Source: Roseicyclus sp. (GTDB taxonomy: Bacteria; Pseudomonadota; Alphaproteobacteria; Rhodobacterales; Rhodobacteraceae). Taken from it: DNA of 14,273 nucleotides. Position numbers and translations under genes: made by a program. Below the pieces are notes generated by a model. That model did not search any database, was not told the origin of the DNA, and saw only the letters and a program-made list of their open reading frames with translations. Every line of letters starts with the position of its first letter. Within the stretch, counting starts at the first letter, position 1. Below are positions 1-6,857 of this stretch, in pieces. Location: contig JAGYLB010000078.1 in NCBI GenBank assembly GCA_018401055.1, positions 1 through 14,273 on the forward strand. Direction: 5' to 3'.

Positions 1-96
1 CCTAAACAGTAATTCTTGGAGTGATGCGCAGGCTGTATTCTCCGCAAGAGCGGCGTGGGGCAAACATAATAAAGGTGCAATTAGCAGGTTCCTCAT
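1..96 (-). CDS. Secreted protein of unknown function, N-terminal fragment
   Basis: A minus-strand ATG at 96-94 opens 32 codons that run off the left edge without a stop. The frame begins MRNLLIAPLLCLPHAALA and continues ENTACASLQELLFR. This reads as a classical signal peptide: a basic n-region (Arg2), a hydrophobic core, and an A-L-A cleavage site after about residue 18. The mature protein would therefore be exported to the periplasm. A strong Shine-Dalgarno sequence GGAAGGA (110-104) sits 7 nt before the ATG, which supports the start. Codon use differs from the rest of the window: three TTA and one CTA leucine codons appear in 32 codons, while the neighbouring genes use almost only CTG, CTC and TTG. 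The family cannot be identified from so short a piece. It lies downstream of, and in the same direction as, the oxidoreductase ending at 185, but the composition change argues against a shared operon. Confidence 0.6.
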   Translation of the reverse strand, partial: MRNLLIAPLLCLPHAALAENTACASLQELLFR

Positions 97-184
97 TCGT
101 CGATCCTTCCAAAGTTCAGTTATTTGATTCTGTGGTTGCTTTGGGGGTGCTTCGAGCTGTGTTTAAACGCTCTTGGATGCCCCG
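97..184. other. AT-richer spacer between the oxidoreductase stop and the secreted protein start
   Basis: These 88 bases are clearly AT-richer than the flanking cluster. They contain the 8-bp palindrome GTTTAAAC and a weak GAGC/GCTC inverted repeat around it, which could form only a poor hairpin. I see no convincing terminator. The spacer probably carries the promoter of the minus-strand secreted protein, but no good -35/-10 pair stands out. Confidence 0.35.
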
Positions 185-1201
185 TTATACTATCACGACC
201 CGCCCGGTCCTTATGCTCTCATCCGCCGCCAGACAGATGGCGAGCGAGCGCACCGCATCCGCCATGTGCCGCGTCAGGTCGATATCCTCGGCGATGGCGC
301 GCAGCACAAAGGCCTGTTCCGCGTCGCACAAAGCCTGATGCCCCGGCTCGTCGGGCAGATCGATCAAGGTGTCTCCCTCGGACCGGTGCAGCAGCAGCCC
401 ACCGACCTTTGTGTGCCCGTCGATATCGGCGCTGTCGCCCTTGTCGGCATCGGTGATGGAGACGGAGCCGTTGGGGCTGATGATGTCCTTCACGAAAAAC
501 GCCGTCTCCGACATCATCGGGCCCCAGCCGGCCTCGTACCAGCCGACGGAGCCGTCGGCGAAGACGACCTGAAGCTGGCCGTAATTGTACATGTCGGGCG
601 CGATCTCGTCCGACAGGCGCAGGCCGATGCCCTGCACGCGGACCGGCGCGGCATCGGTCACCTGGCACATCACGTCGACATAATGCACCCCGCAATCGAC
701 GAGGGGCGAGGTCGTTTGCATCAGCGCCTTGTGGGTCGCCCACTGCTCGCCGGTCGATTGCTGGTTGAGGTTCATGCGGAACACATAGGGCCCGCCGAGG
801 GCCCGCGCCTCGGCGATCAGGCGGGTCCAGCTGGGATGGTGGCGCAGGATGTAGCCGACCACGAGCTTGCGGTTGATGCGGAGGGCGGTGTCGACCACGG
901 CCTGCGCCTCGGCGACGGTGGTGGCCAGCGGTTTCTCGACGAAGACATGCGCGCCCGCCTCCATCGCGGCGATGGCGAGGGGGGCGTGGCTGTCGGCATA
1001 GGTGGCGATGACGACGAGGTCGGGGCGGGTGGCCATGCCAGCCTCGAAGCTGTCGAAGCGGGGGTAGGCCGAGAGCGCCTCGGGCAAGGTGCGGGGAGAG
1101 CGGTTGACGAGGCCCACGATTTCGCTCGCGGGGTTCGTGTGATGGGCCAGCGCATGGCTGACCCCCATGTTGCCAAGGCCCACGATCAAGACGCGCATCA
1201 T
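185..1201 (-). CDS. Gfo/Idh/MocA family NAD(P)-dependent oxidoreductase (copy 1)
   Basis: This 338-residue protein is predicted to oxidise or reduce a sugar, polyol or keto-sugar with NAD(P) in the cytoplasm. The N-terminal Rossmann fold has the nucleotide motif GLGNMG (residues 8-13). The family EKP motif is at 89-91 (VEKPLATTV), and the second catalytic element is D169-C-G-V-H173-YVD176, so the Lys-Asp-His set is complete. The length is normal for the family. The start is the first of two adjacent ATG codons (1201-1196), preceded by GAGAGGGG. The gene diverges from the SIS-domain gene across a 106-bp spacer, so the two probably share control. It lies outside the LacI-adjacent operon but resembles the three oxidoreductases there in type. 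The substrate is unknown. Confidence 0.9.
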   Translation of the reverse strand: MMRVLIVGLGNMGVSHALAHHTNPASEIVGLVNRSPRTLPEALSAYPRFDSFEAGMATRPDLVVIATYADSHAPLAIAAMEAGAHVFVEKPLATTVAEAQAVVDTALRINRKLVVGYILRHHPSWTRLIAEARALGGPYVFRMNLNQQSTGEQWATHKALMQTTSPLVDCGVHYVDVMCQVTDAAPVRVQGIGLRLSDEIAPDMYNYGQLQVVFADGSVGWYEAGWGPMMSETAFFVKDIISPNGSVSITDADKGDSADIDGHTKVGGLLLHRSEGDTLIDLPDEPGHQALCDAEQAFVLRAIAEDIDLTRHMADAVRSLAICLAADESIRTGRVVIV

Positions 1202-1307
1202 CCGGTTCCCCTCTCCGTTTTCGCCACGATGACGGGCTGGGGCGCGGGGTGCAAGCGGTGGACATTCGGCCCGCCCGCGGGCAGGTTCCGCGCAAAGGAG
1301 AGCGCTC
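1202..1307. promoter_or_regulatory. Divergent promoter region between the oxidoreductase and SIS genes
   Basis: This 106-bp spacer must hold the 5' signals of both divergent genes. The SIS-side Shine-Dalgarno AAGGAG is at 1295-1300 and the oxidoreductase-side GAGAGGGG lies just right of 1201. A 10-bp perfect palindrome GCCCGCGGGC lies at 1273-1282. The TGTAA-CG-TTACA operators seen near the lacI-type gene are absent, so I infer that this pair is not under direct control of that repressor. No convincing sigma-70 boxes were found. Confidence 0.4.
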
Positions 1308-2329
1308 ATGACCGACACGCTGATGGCCGAGGAAATCGCCGAGATCCCGCAGGCCGCCGCCCGCCTGCTGGAGCAGGGCGCAGGCGCCATTGCCGCCGCC
1401 GCAGGTGCTGTGCGCGCGGCCGATCCGGCCTTCGTCATGACGGTAGCGCGGGGGTCATCGGACCATGCCTGCACCTATCTCAAATACGCGTCGGAGCTGT
1501 TGCTGGGGTTGCCCGTCGCCTCGGTCGGGCCGTCGGTGGCGTCGATCTACGGGGCAAAGCTGCGGGTCACGGGCGCGCTGTGCCTGTCGGTGTCGCAATC
1601 GGGCCAAAGCCCGGACATCGTGGAGATGACGCGTGCCGCGCGGGCGGGCGGTGCGCTGACCGTGGCGCTGACGAATGATGCAGGGTCACGCCTTGCGGGC
1701 ACGGCGGAGCGGGTGATCGACATCTGCGCCGGGCCGGAACTGTCGGTGGCGGCGACCAAGACCTTCGTCACCTCGGCGCTCGCCGGCCTGTGGTTGATGG
1801 CGGAGGTGAAGGGGATGCGGAGCTGCTGGCCGCGATCCGGGCGCTGCCCGAGGCACTGGACCGGGCGCGGCGTGTCGACTGGTCGCCTGTGGCCGAGGCG
1901 CTCAGGGCAGGGTCGATCTACACGCTGGGTCGCGGGCCGTCTTGGGCGATGTCGAACGAAGCGGCGCTGAAGTTCAAGGAAGTCTGCCAGATCCATGCCG
2001 AAAGCTATTCTTCGGCCGAGGTGCTGCACGGGCCGGTGTCGATCGTGGAGCGGGGGTTCCCGGTGCTCGCCTTCGCCGCTGCGGATGCCGCCGAGGGGGC
2101 GCTGGCGGAGGTGGCCGATGCGCTGGCGGGCAAGGGGGCGGTGGTGTTCGCTACCACGTCGCGGGTGCGGGCGGCGGCCGCGCTGCCGGTGGTGCGCACG
2201 GGCCATCCACTGTGCGACCCGCTGGCGCTCATCGTGAGTTTCTACGCGATGATCGAGGGGCTGGCGGTGGCGCGCGGGTTGAACCCGGACGTGCCGCGGC
2301 ATCTCAAGAAGGTGACCGAGACGACTTGA
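1308..2329 (+). CDS. SIS-domain sugar-phosphate isomerase/deaminase-like protein (one frame break)
   Basis: The product resembles double-SIS proteins of the GlmS-isomerase, AgaS and NagB-II type, which bind phosphosugars and isomerise or deaminate amino-sugar phosphates. The first SIS domain shows RGSSDHA (48-54) and SQSGQSPDIV (96-105). The second, in another frame, shows NEAALKFKEVCQIHAESYSS followed by an E-x-LHGP loop, matching the family's active-site region. The start ATG has AAGGAG 7 nt upstream. Frame 0 is coherent to about 1811 (LAGLWLMAEVKG) and the -1 frame is coherent from about 1811 to the TGA at 2329 (DAELLAAIRALPEALD). One G is missing from the run at 1811-1814. The joined product is about 340 residues, the normal family length. 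It could be a glucosamine-6-phosphate deaminase, but no NagA or kinase lies nearby, so the substrate is open. Confidence 0.85.
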
Positions 2330-2373
2330 GGGCCTGTACGATCCTGACCCGGCGCTGCGCCCCTGGCAGGCGG

Positions 2374-2398
2374 CGGGACGCCTCCGGCGGCCATATTT
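2374..2398 (+). repeat. 25-nt intergenic repeat, copy A (terminator-like)
   Basis: This copy lies 44 bp past the SIS stop codon. It contains a small CGCC-TCC-GGCG hairpin followed by GGCCATATTT. It matches the reverse complement of 2576-2600 at 23 of 25 positions. The difference inside the hairpin falls in its 3-base loop (TCC here, ACC in copy B), so the stem is preserved. Position after a stop codon, hairpin and trailing T-rich tail fit an intrinsic terminator or 3'-end element in the sense direction of the SIS gene. Similar GC-hairpin/ATATTT elements are, to my knowledge, common at gene ends in Rhodobacterales. Confidence 0.7.
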
Positions 2399-2427
2399 GG
2401 AGGGATAGAGATTGGACGGGTTGCGCG

Positions 2428-2471
2428 ACATCCTCCCCGGCTATCCCTGAGGGCTTCACCGGGGAGGATGT
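2428..2471. terminator. Perfect 13-bp inverted repeat, probable bidirectional terminator hairpin
   Basis: The left arm ACATCCTCCCCGG (2428-2440) pairs perfectly with CCGGGGAGGATGT (2459-2471) around an 18-nt loop. The loop itself contains a small CCCT/AGGG pairing. There is no T-run on either side, so this is not a textbook intrinsic terminator. Its place between convergent genes suggests a transcription barrier or an RNA-stabilising stem. Confidence 0.55.
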
Positions 2472-2575
2472 GCATCTCCATCCACGGTCATCGGCATGGC
2501 TGCCTGTACCGTAGCCTCACTCTGTCACGTTAACCTTAATGATCGGTGAACTGGCAGCTGCATCTTCATCCTGAA

Positions 2576-2600
2576 AAATATGGCCGCCGGTGGCGTCCGG
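2576..2600 (-). repeat. 25-nt intergenic repeat, copy B (terminator-like, inverted)
   Basis: This is the opposite-strand partner of copy A, placed 112 bp past the stop of the minus-strand oxidoreductase that ends at 2713. On the minus strand it reads CGCC-ACC-GGCG, then GGCCATATTTTTC, giving a short GC hairpin followed by a five-T run. That is closer to an intrinsic terminator than copy A. Each copy sits in the sense orientation of its own upstream gene, which supports a 3'-end role. Confidence 0.7.
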
Positions 2601-2689
2601 AAGGGGCAAGCCGCGCAGGTCTTGGGGCAGGGCGCTGCGGCCTGCCACGGGTGGGCGAACCCATGTTTCGCGCACCCCCTCTGTGGCGG

Positions 2690-2718
2690 AGCCGACGCTC
2701 CCCCCTTCGGCGTCAGCT
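2690..2718 (-). terminator. 9-bp stem-loop spanning the stop codon of the last operon gene
   Basis: On the minus strand AGCTGACGC (2718-2710) pairs with GCGTCGGCT (2698-2690), with one T-G wobble and an 11-nt G-rich loop. The stem includes the TGA stop at 2715-2713. No T-run follows, so it may act as a 3' stabilising stem rather than a terminator. The repeat at 2576-2600 would then be the terminator. Confidence 0.4.
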
Positions 2719-3824
2719 CTCCAGTCGCCGTGCCGCGCCTACCGCCACCTCCTGCCCGGTGATGCGGGAGCGGACGGCGGCGAAGGCCATGGCCAGCGAG
2801 TGCAGGTTGGCGCGCGCGCTGTTGGACGGTGCGCGGCCGTCCTCGATGGCACACAGCAACTCGCCCATTGTGCCGCGGAAGCCGTCGTTGAACCATTGGC
2901 CCTCGAGCGTTGGCCGGGCGATGCCGTGGGGCGTGGTGAGCGTGACCGTCTGTGCGCCGAGGTCGGGGCCGTCGGACAGCAGGCTGCCGGTGGTGCCGCC
3001 GACAAAGCTGGTGTCGCGCGGGCCATGAGCCGCACCGCCGTCGAAGACGAGGCTCGCCTGCCCGCCGTCGAGCCGCACCAATGCCTGCGCCAGAAGCGGC
3101 ACCTTGTTGGTCTGACCGCGCGCATGGGCGGAAGTGGCGAAGACGCTTTGGGCGCGGTCGCCGGTAACGGAGGCGATGAAGTCGAACCAGTGGACGCCGA
3201 AATCGTAGAGGATCAGGTCCGCGATGGCATCGAAGGGCGTGCCGGCGGTCCAGCCGTGGTTCCAATGGATGCGGACATGGGCGGAGATGACGTCGCCGAT
3301 GAGGCCCGCAGCGACTGCCTCGCGCATCCAGGCCTTGTGCGGCGCCCAGCGGCCGTTCTGGTTGACGGCAAGGTACAGCCCGCGATCCTCGGCAAGTTTC
3401 ACGAGGTCGAGGCCTACGTCGAGGTCGGTGACGAAGGGCTTCTGGCTCAGCACATGCTTGCCCGCCTTCAGCGCCGCGCGGATGATCTCCACCCGATGTT
3501 CGGGGTGGAGCGTCACGTCGATCACGTCGATCTCGCTGTCGGTGAGCATCGCCTGCCAATCGTCCTCGATCCGGGCAGCGGCGCAGAATTCTGCCGCCTT
3601 GGCCTCGGCCTTGGACCGGGTGCGGTTCCAAAGCGCCGCGACCTCCCATCCGGCGGTGCGGTAGGCGTCGAGGTGGCTGGCGGAGATGCCCCCCGTTCCG
3701 ATCATGCCGATCCGGGGGCGGTAGGCGCGTGGCATCGGCGGGCGGTAGGGAGGTCGGGGGCCGGGATCTCGGGCAGGGCAGCGGATTTGAGGGCATAGGT
3801 GTCGGTGTCGGCGGCATCGCTCAT
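2713..3824 (-). CDS. Gfo/Idh/MocA family NAD(P)-dependent oxidoreductase (copy 2, one frame break)
   Basis: The protein has a Rossmann fold and Gfo/Idh/MocA C-terminal domain and is predicted to oxidise or reduce a sugar-like substrate. Counted from the internal ATG at 3735, it shows GTGGIS (13-18), SQKPF (97-101) where most relatives have EKP, and D178-FG-V-H182-WFD. I place the true start at 3824. The ATG there overlaps the TGA of the upstream gene (ATGA, 3824-3821) and opens MSDAADTDTYALKSAALP..IPAPDLP. One base is then missing near 3747-3750, in a CTCCCTAC context, and YRPPMPRAYRPRIGMIG follows in the next frame. The restored product is 370 residues with a family-like N-terminal extension. 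If the break is real, only the 340-residue form from 3735 would be made, and that ATG has no clear ribosome binding site. It is the last gene of the operon. Confidence 0.85.
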
Positions 3825-4891
3825 AGGATCAGCTCCAGCGTGCGTTTTTGCGCGGCAGACAGGGCGGCCGTGTCCACGATGCGTTGGGCGGTGAGGCAGA
3901 GCGCGGGGTCGAGCGGGCCGGAGACGGCTTCGCCGCGCTTGAGGCAGCCAAGGACGTAGTCGATGGCGTTGGCCTCGCCCTCGGGCAGAGGGTCTACGGG
4001 GATCTCGTGCCGCTCGGGCCGGGCGCGGGTCTGGAGGGTGAGGTGGCTCGCGTAATCGGGCGAGGCGATGGTGCCGCCCGTGCCCACGAAGGTGAAGCCG
4101 CAGGTGGGTTGGGGCTGGTGCGTCCAGGGGTCGGTGAAGGTGCCCCAGCGGGTTTCCATCTTGCTCAGGCCACGGGCGTAGCGGCAGACGGCGATGGCGT
4201 GCTGGTCGACCTCGATGCCTTGGGTCTGGTCGATCACGCAGGTGACCTCGAGCGGGGCTTCGCCATTCATGAACCAGGTGCCGAGGGTGGCGCCGTAGCC
4301 CATGTAGTCCAGCAGCGACCCGCCGCCCGAGGCGCGTTTGTACCACCAGCTGTGGGGTTTCTGGCGCTCGACCTCCTCCGGGCTGACCTCGACCTTGTCG
4401 GCGAGGTGATAGAGGGGGCCGCGGTTGCCGTCGTAGAAATGGACTTCGAGAAGGTCGCCGATCATCCCCTCGTCGATCAGCCGCTTGGCTGTGACATGGC
4501 TTTCGACCCAGCGGAGCGGCCAGTTGATTGCCAGTTGCTTGCCGGTGCCCGCCATGGTCGCGATCATGCGGCGGGCGTCGGCGACAGAGGCCGCGAAGGG
4601 TTTTTCGACGAAGATGTGCAGCCCGTGGGGGGCGAGGCGCTCGACGTAAGTCGCGTGGTCGGCGGTGGCGGCGCACAAGATCGCCATATCGTATGGCCCC
4701 GCCGCCATGCAGTCGTCGAAATCTGTGAAGAAGCGGTCATGCGGAACATCGAAGGGGGCGGCGACGCCTTGCATCTTGGCAAGGTCGGGATCGAAAAGGC
4801 CCGCAATCTCGGCCTCGGGGTGGGCATGGACGAGGCGCAGCAGATCGCCCATGTGCATGTGGTCGAAGCTGATGCCGACGATGCGAAACAT
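3821..4891 (-). CDS. Gfo/Idh/MocA family oxidoreductase (copy 3, atypical active site)
   Basis: This 356-residue cytoplasmic protein is a probable NAD(P)-dependent sugar or polyol oxidoreductase. The EKP motif is intact (VEKPF, 95-99), but two other family hallmarks differ. The N-terminus reads RIVGISFDHMHMGD instead of a GxGxxG loop, and the usual D-x-G-x-H-x-x-D segment is replaced by LLDYMGYGATLGTW (193-206). Tyrosines therefore stand where the catalytic histidine is expected. I believe some Gfo/Idh/MocA subgroups carry a DY..YG form, so this probably marks a subfamily rather than a dead enzyme. The start ATG (4891-4889) has AAAGGA close upstream and lies 12 nt after the permease stop. The stop overlaps the next gene's start in ATGA. 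Confidence 0.88.
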   Translation of the reverse strand: MFRIVGISFDHMHMGDLLRLVHAHPEAEIAGLFDPDLAKMQGVAAPFDVPHDRFFTDFDDCMAAGPYDMAILCAATADHATYVERLAPHGLHIFVEKPFAASVADARRMIATMAGTGKQLAINWPLRWVESHVTAKRLIDEGMIGDLLEVHFYDGNRGPLYHLADKVEVSPEEVERQKPHSWWYKRASGGGSLLDYMGYGATLGTWFMNGEAPLEVTCVIDQTQGIEVDQHAIAVCRYARGLSKMETRWGTFTDPWTHQPQPTCGFTFVGTGGTIASPDYASHLTLQTRARPERHEIPVDPLPEGEANAIDYVLGCLKRGEAVSGPLDPALCLTAQRIVDTAALSAAQKRTLELIL

Positions 4892-4903
4892 CGCTTGTCC
4901 TTT

Positions 4904-5918
4904 CTATTTCGTGCCGGTGATCCGGACGTAAAGCGCCGTGACGGCGAGGATGATGAGGCCGAACAGGGCGGTGCGCGCGCCCTCGGGCATTTGCAGCAGG
5001 GTCAGCATCGTGTCGAGCACGCGCAGGATCAGCGCGCCGACGATGGCCCCCGCGAAGCTGCCGCGCCCGCCGAAGATCGAGAGTGCCGCCGATGACGGCG
5101 GCGGCGACCGAGGGCAGCAGCAGGGGGTTGGCAAGGTTGAGCGACGGCGTGCGGATCATGCCGAGGTAGAGCAGGCCCGCCAGCGCCGCGATCAGGCCCG
5201 AAAGCGCGTAGAGCGCCATCAGGACCTGCCAGGATTTCACGCCCGAGAGTTTCGCGGCTTTCTCGTTCGAGCCGAGCGCGAACAAGAGCCGCCCGAAGCC
5301 GGTGGAGCGCATCAGCCAGATGATGAAGAGCGCGAAGGGCACGAACAGGACCAGCCCGTTGGGCATGCCCCATGTCCGGCCCGTGCCCAGCCATTCGAGA
5401 AAGGGCGGGATCAGCGTGCCTGTGTTGATGGTGAAGCGCTGGTAGACCTGCAGGCAGCCGGTGGCGATCAGCCCGGTGCCCAGCGTCATGATCAGCGGAT
5501 GGACCCGCACGATGCCCACGCCAAAGCCGTTGACCAGCCCCACGACAAGGCCCGTGGCCAGTGCGATCATGACGGCCTGCGGCACGCCCAGCGTGGACGA
5601 CAGCGTGGCGCAGACGAAGGCCGCGACGGTGGCGACAACGCCGACGGACAGGTCGATGCCCGCCGTCAGCATGGTCAGCACCTGACAGGCTGCCAGCATC
5701 GCGAGCGGGATGGCGAACTTGATCAGGTTCCCGAGCCAGAAGCCCGAGATCAGCCCCTCGCGCCCGGCCCGGATCGGCATGACGATGCCTGGGCGCATGA
5801 TTTCCAGCGCCACGACAAGCAGCAGAAGGAAGGCGATCAGCGGAATGATCGGATTGTCGCGCAGAATGCGGCCAAACCGGACAAGGGCCGGATCGGTGGG
5901 GGTGTCGGTTGTGCTCAT
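4904..5918 (-). CDS. CUT2-type sugar ABC transporter permease (second permease, one frame break)
   Basis: This inner-membrane permease belongs to the ribose/xylose (RbsC-like) family and forms the translocation channel with its partner permease. After a short cytoplasmic N-terminus come many hydrophobic helices, including a first segment around 23-40. The family motif TAGIDLSVG lies at about 85-93, followed by GLVNGFGVGIVRVHPLIMTL. The start ATG at 5918 overlaps the previous TGA (ATGA). Near 5080-5085 one extra base breaks the frame: the first part ends AAAVIGGT and the second resumes SIFGGRGSFAGAIVGALILR through to the TAG at 4904. The span is 1015 nt, one base over a multiple of three, giving about 337 residues once corrected. 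The break falls in the conserved GG-T-S-FGGRG loop, which makes the join secure. Confidence 0.88.
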
Positions 5919-6857
5919 CGTCGCGCTCCCCTCAGGGTCAGGGCGGTGCCCAGCATCACGACGCCGACCATGATGACGCCCTCGACGATGGTGGTGACAT
6001 TGGGGTCGATCGCCATCAGGGTCAGGATGGTGCGGATGATGCGCAGGATGAAGACCGCGATGATCGGACCGAGAAGCCCCCCCTTGCCGCCGCCCAGCAC
6101 CACCCCGCCCAGCACCACAGCGGCGACGGAGGCCATCAGATAGGGGCCGGGCACGGGTTCGCCGATGCCTGTGAGCGCCGCAAGGCTGAGGCCGCCCATA
6201 GCGCAGAACAGCCCGCAGATGCCGTAGGCGATGATCTTGGTCCGGTCGACCGCCACGCCCGAGCGGAAGGCCGCCAGCGGGTCGGAGCCGGTGGCGTAGA
6301 TCGCAAGGCCCAGTTTGGACCTGGCGGGTGGGAAGCCAGATGACGGCGATGGCAAGTGCCATGATGACCAGCGCCATCGGCAATCCGTTGATCAGGAACG
6401 AACCACGGGTCGCACCGCTGAGCCAAGGCGCAACCGACCCGCCCGGCGAGGACAGGATCAGCAGCGCCACGCCTTCCCAGACGAAGAGCATCGCCAGCGT
6501 CACCACAATGTCGGGTACGCGGGTCAGCACGATGAGCGCACCGTTGATCAGCCCCATGGCGAGGCCGACGCCCAGCACGATCATCAGGGCCGGGACGCCC
6601 GCCATGCGTTCCATCAGGACGGCGGCGGTGACGGCGCAGACGGCCATCATGGAGGCGACCGACAGGTCGATGCCGCCGACGATGACCACGACCGCCATGG
6701 CGGCGGTGGCGAAGGCAAAAGGCAGGGCGGAGCGCGCAAGGCTTTCCAGCCCCGGTGCGCCGAAATTGGGCTGGATCAGCTTGGTCAGCGCCAGCAGCAG
6801 CGCGAGCAGGACGGCGAGGCCGATGACCCAGGCATGCTTGCGGATCAGCGCGGTCAT
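5915..6857 (-). CDS. CUT2-type sugar ABC transporter permease (first permease, one frame break)
   Basis: This is an RbsC-like membrane subunit of the importer. The N-terminal segment MTALIRKHAWVIGLAVLLAL leads into a first transmembrane helix. VGGIDLSVAS (60-69) is the family motif, followed by GLINGALIVLTRVPDIVVTL. The start ATG at 6857 overlaps the ATPase TGA (ATGA). Near 6318-6326 one extra base (in CCCGCCAGG) shifts the frame from AIAVIWLPTR to SKLGLAIYATGSDPLAAFRS, a conserved cytoplasmic loop. The second half runs to the TGA at 5915, itself part of ATGA with the next permease. The span is 943 nt, one over a multiple of three, giving about 313 residues corrected. Two distinct permeases imply a heterodimeric channel. 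Confidence 0.88.

Larger units (their letters stand above)
2330..2712. other. Convergent intergenic region rich in inverted repeats
   Basis: This stretch of 383 bases separates the SIS gene (plus) from the last operon gene (minus) and has no credible coding frame. It holds, from left to right: a 25-nt repeat copy (2374-2398); a perfect 13-bp inverted repeat (2428-2471); an interrupted hairpin ACGGT-GGCA-TGGC-TGCC-ACCGT (2484-2512); the inverted second repeat copy (2576-2600); an 8-bp interrupted stem GTG.GCGAA/TTCGC.CAC (2651-2675); and a 9-bp stem overlapping the stop codon of the minus gene (2690-2718). It is best read as a two-way termination zone. A small RNA cannot be excluded. Confidence 0.6.

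Noticed and set aside
173..1678. 501-codon plus-strand frame antisense to oxidoreductase copy 1
   Set aside because: It overlaps two motif-bearing genes in other frames and shows no recognisable domain or ribosome site.
2525..2548. TTAACCTTAA as a possible CtrA-like site
   Set aside because: The half-sites are spaced by 2 rather than 7 bases, and it lies between convergent gene ends, not at a promoter.
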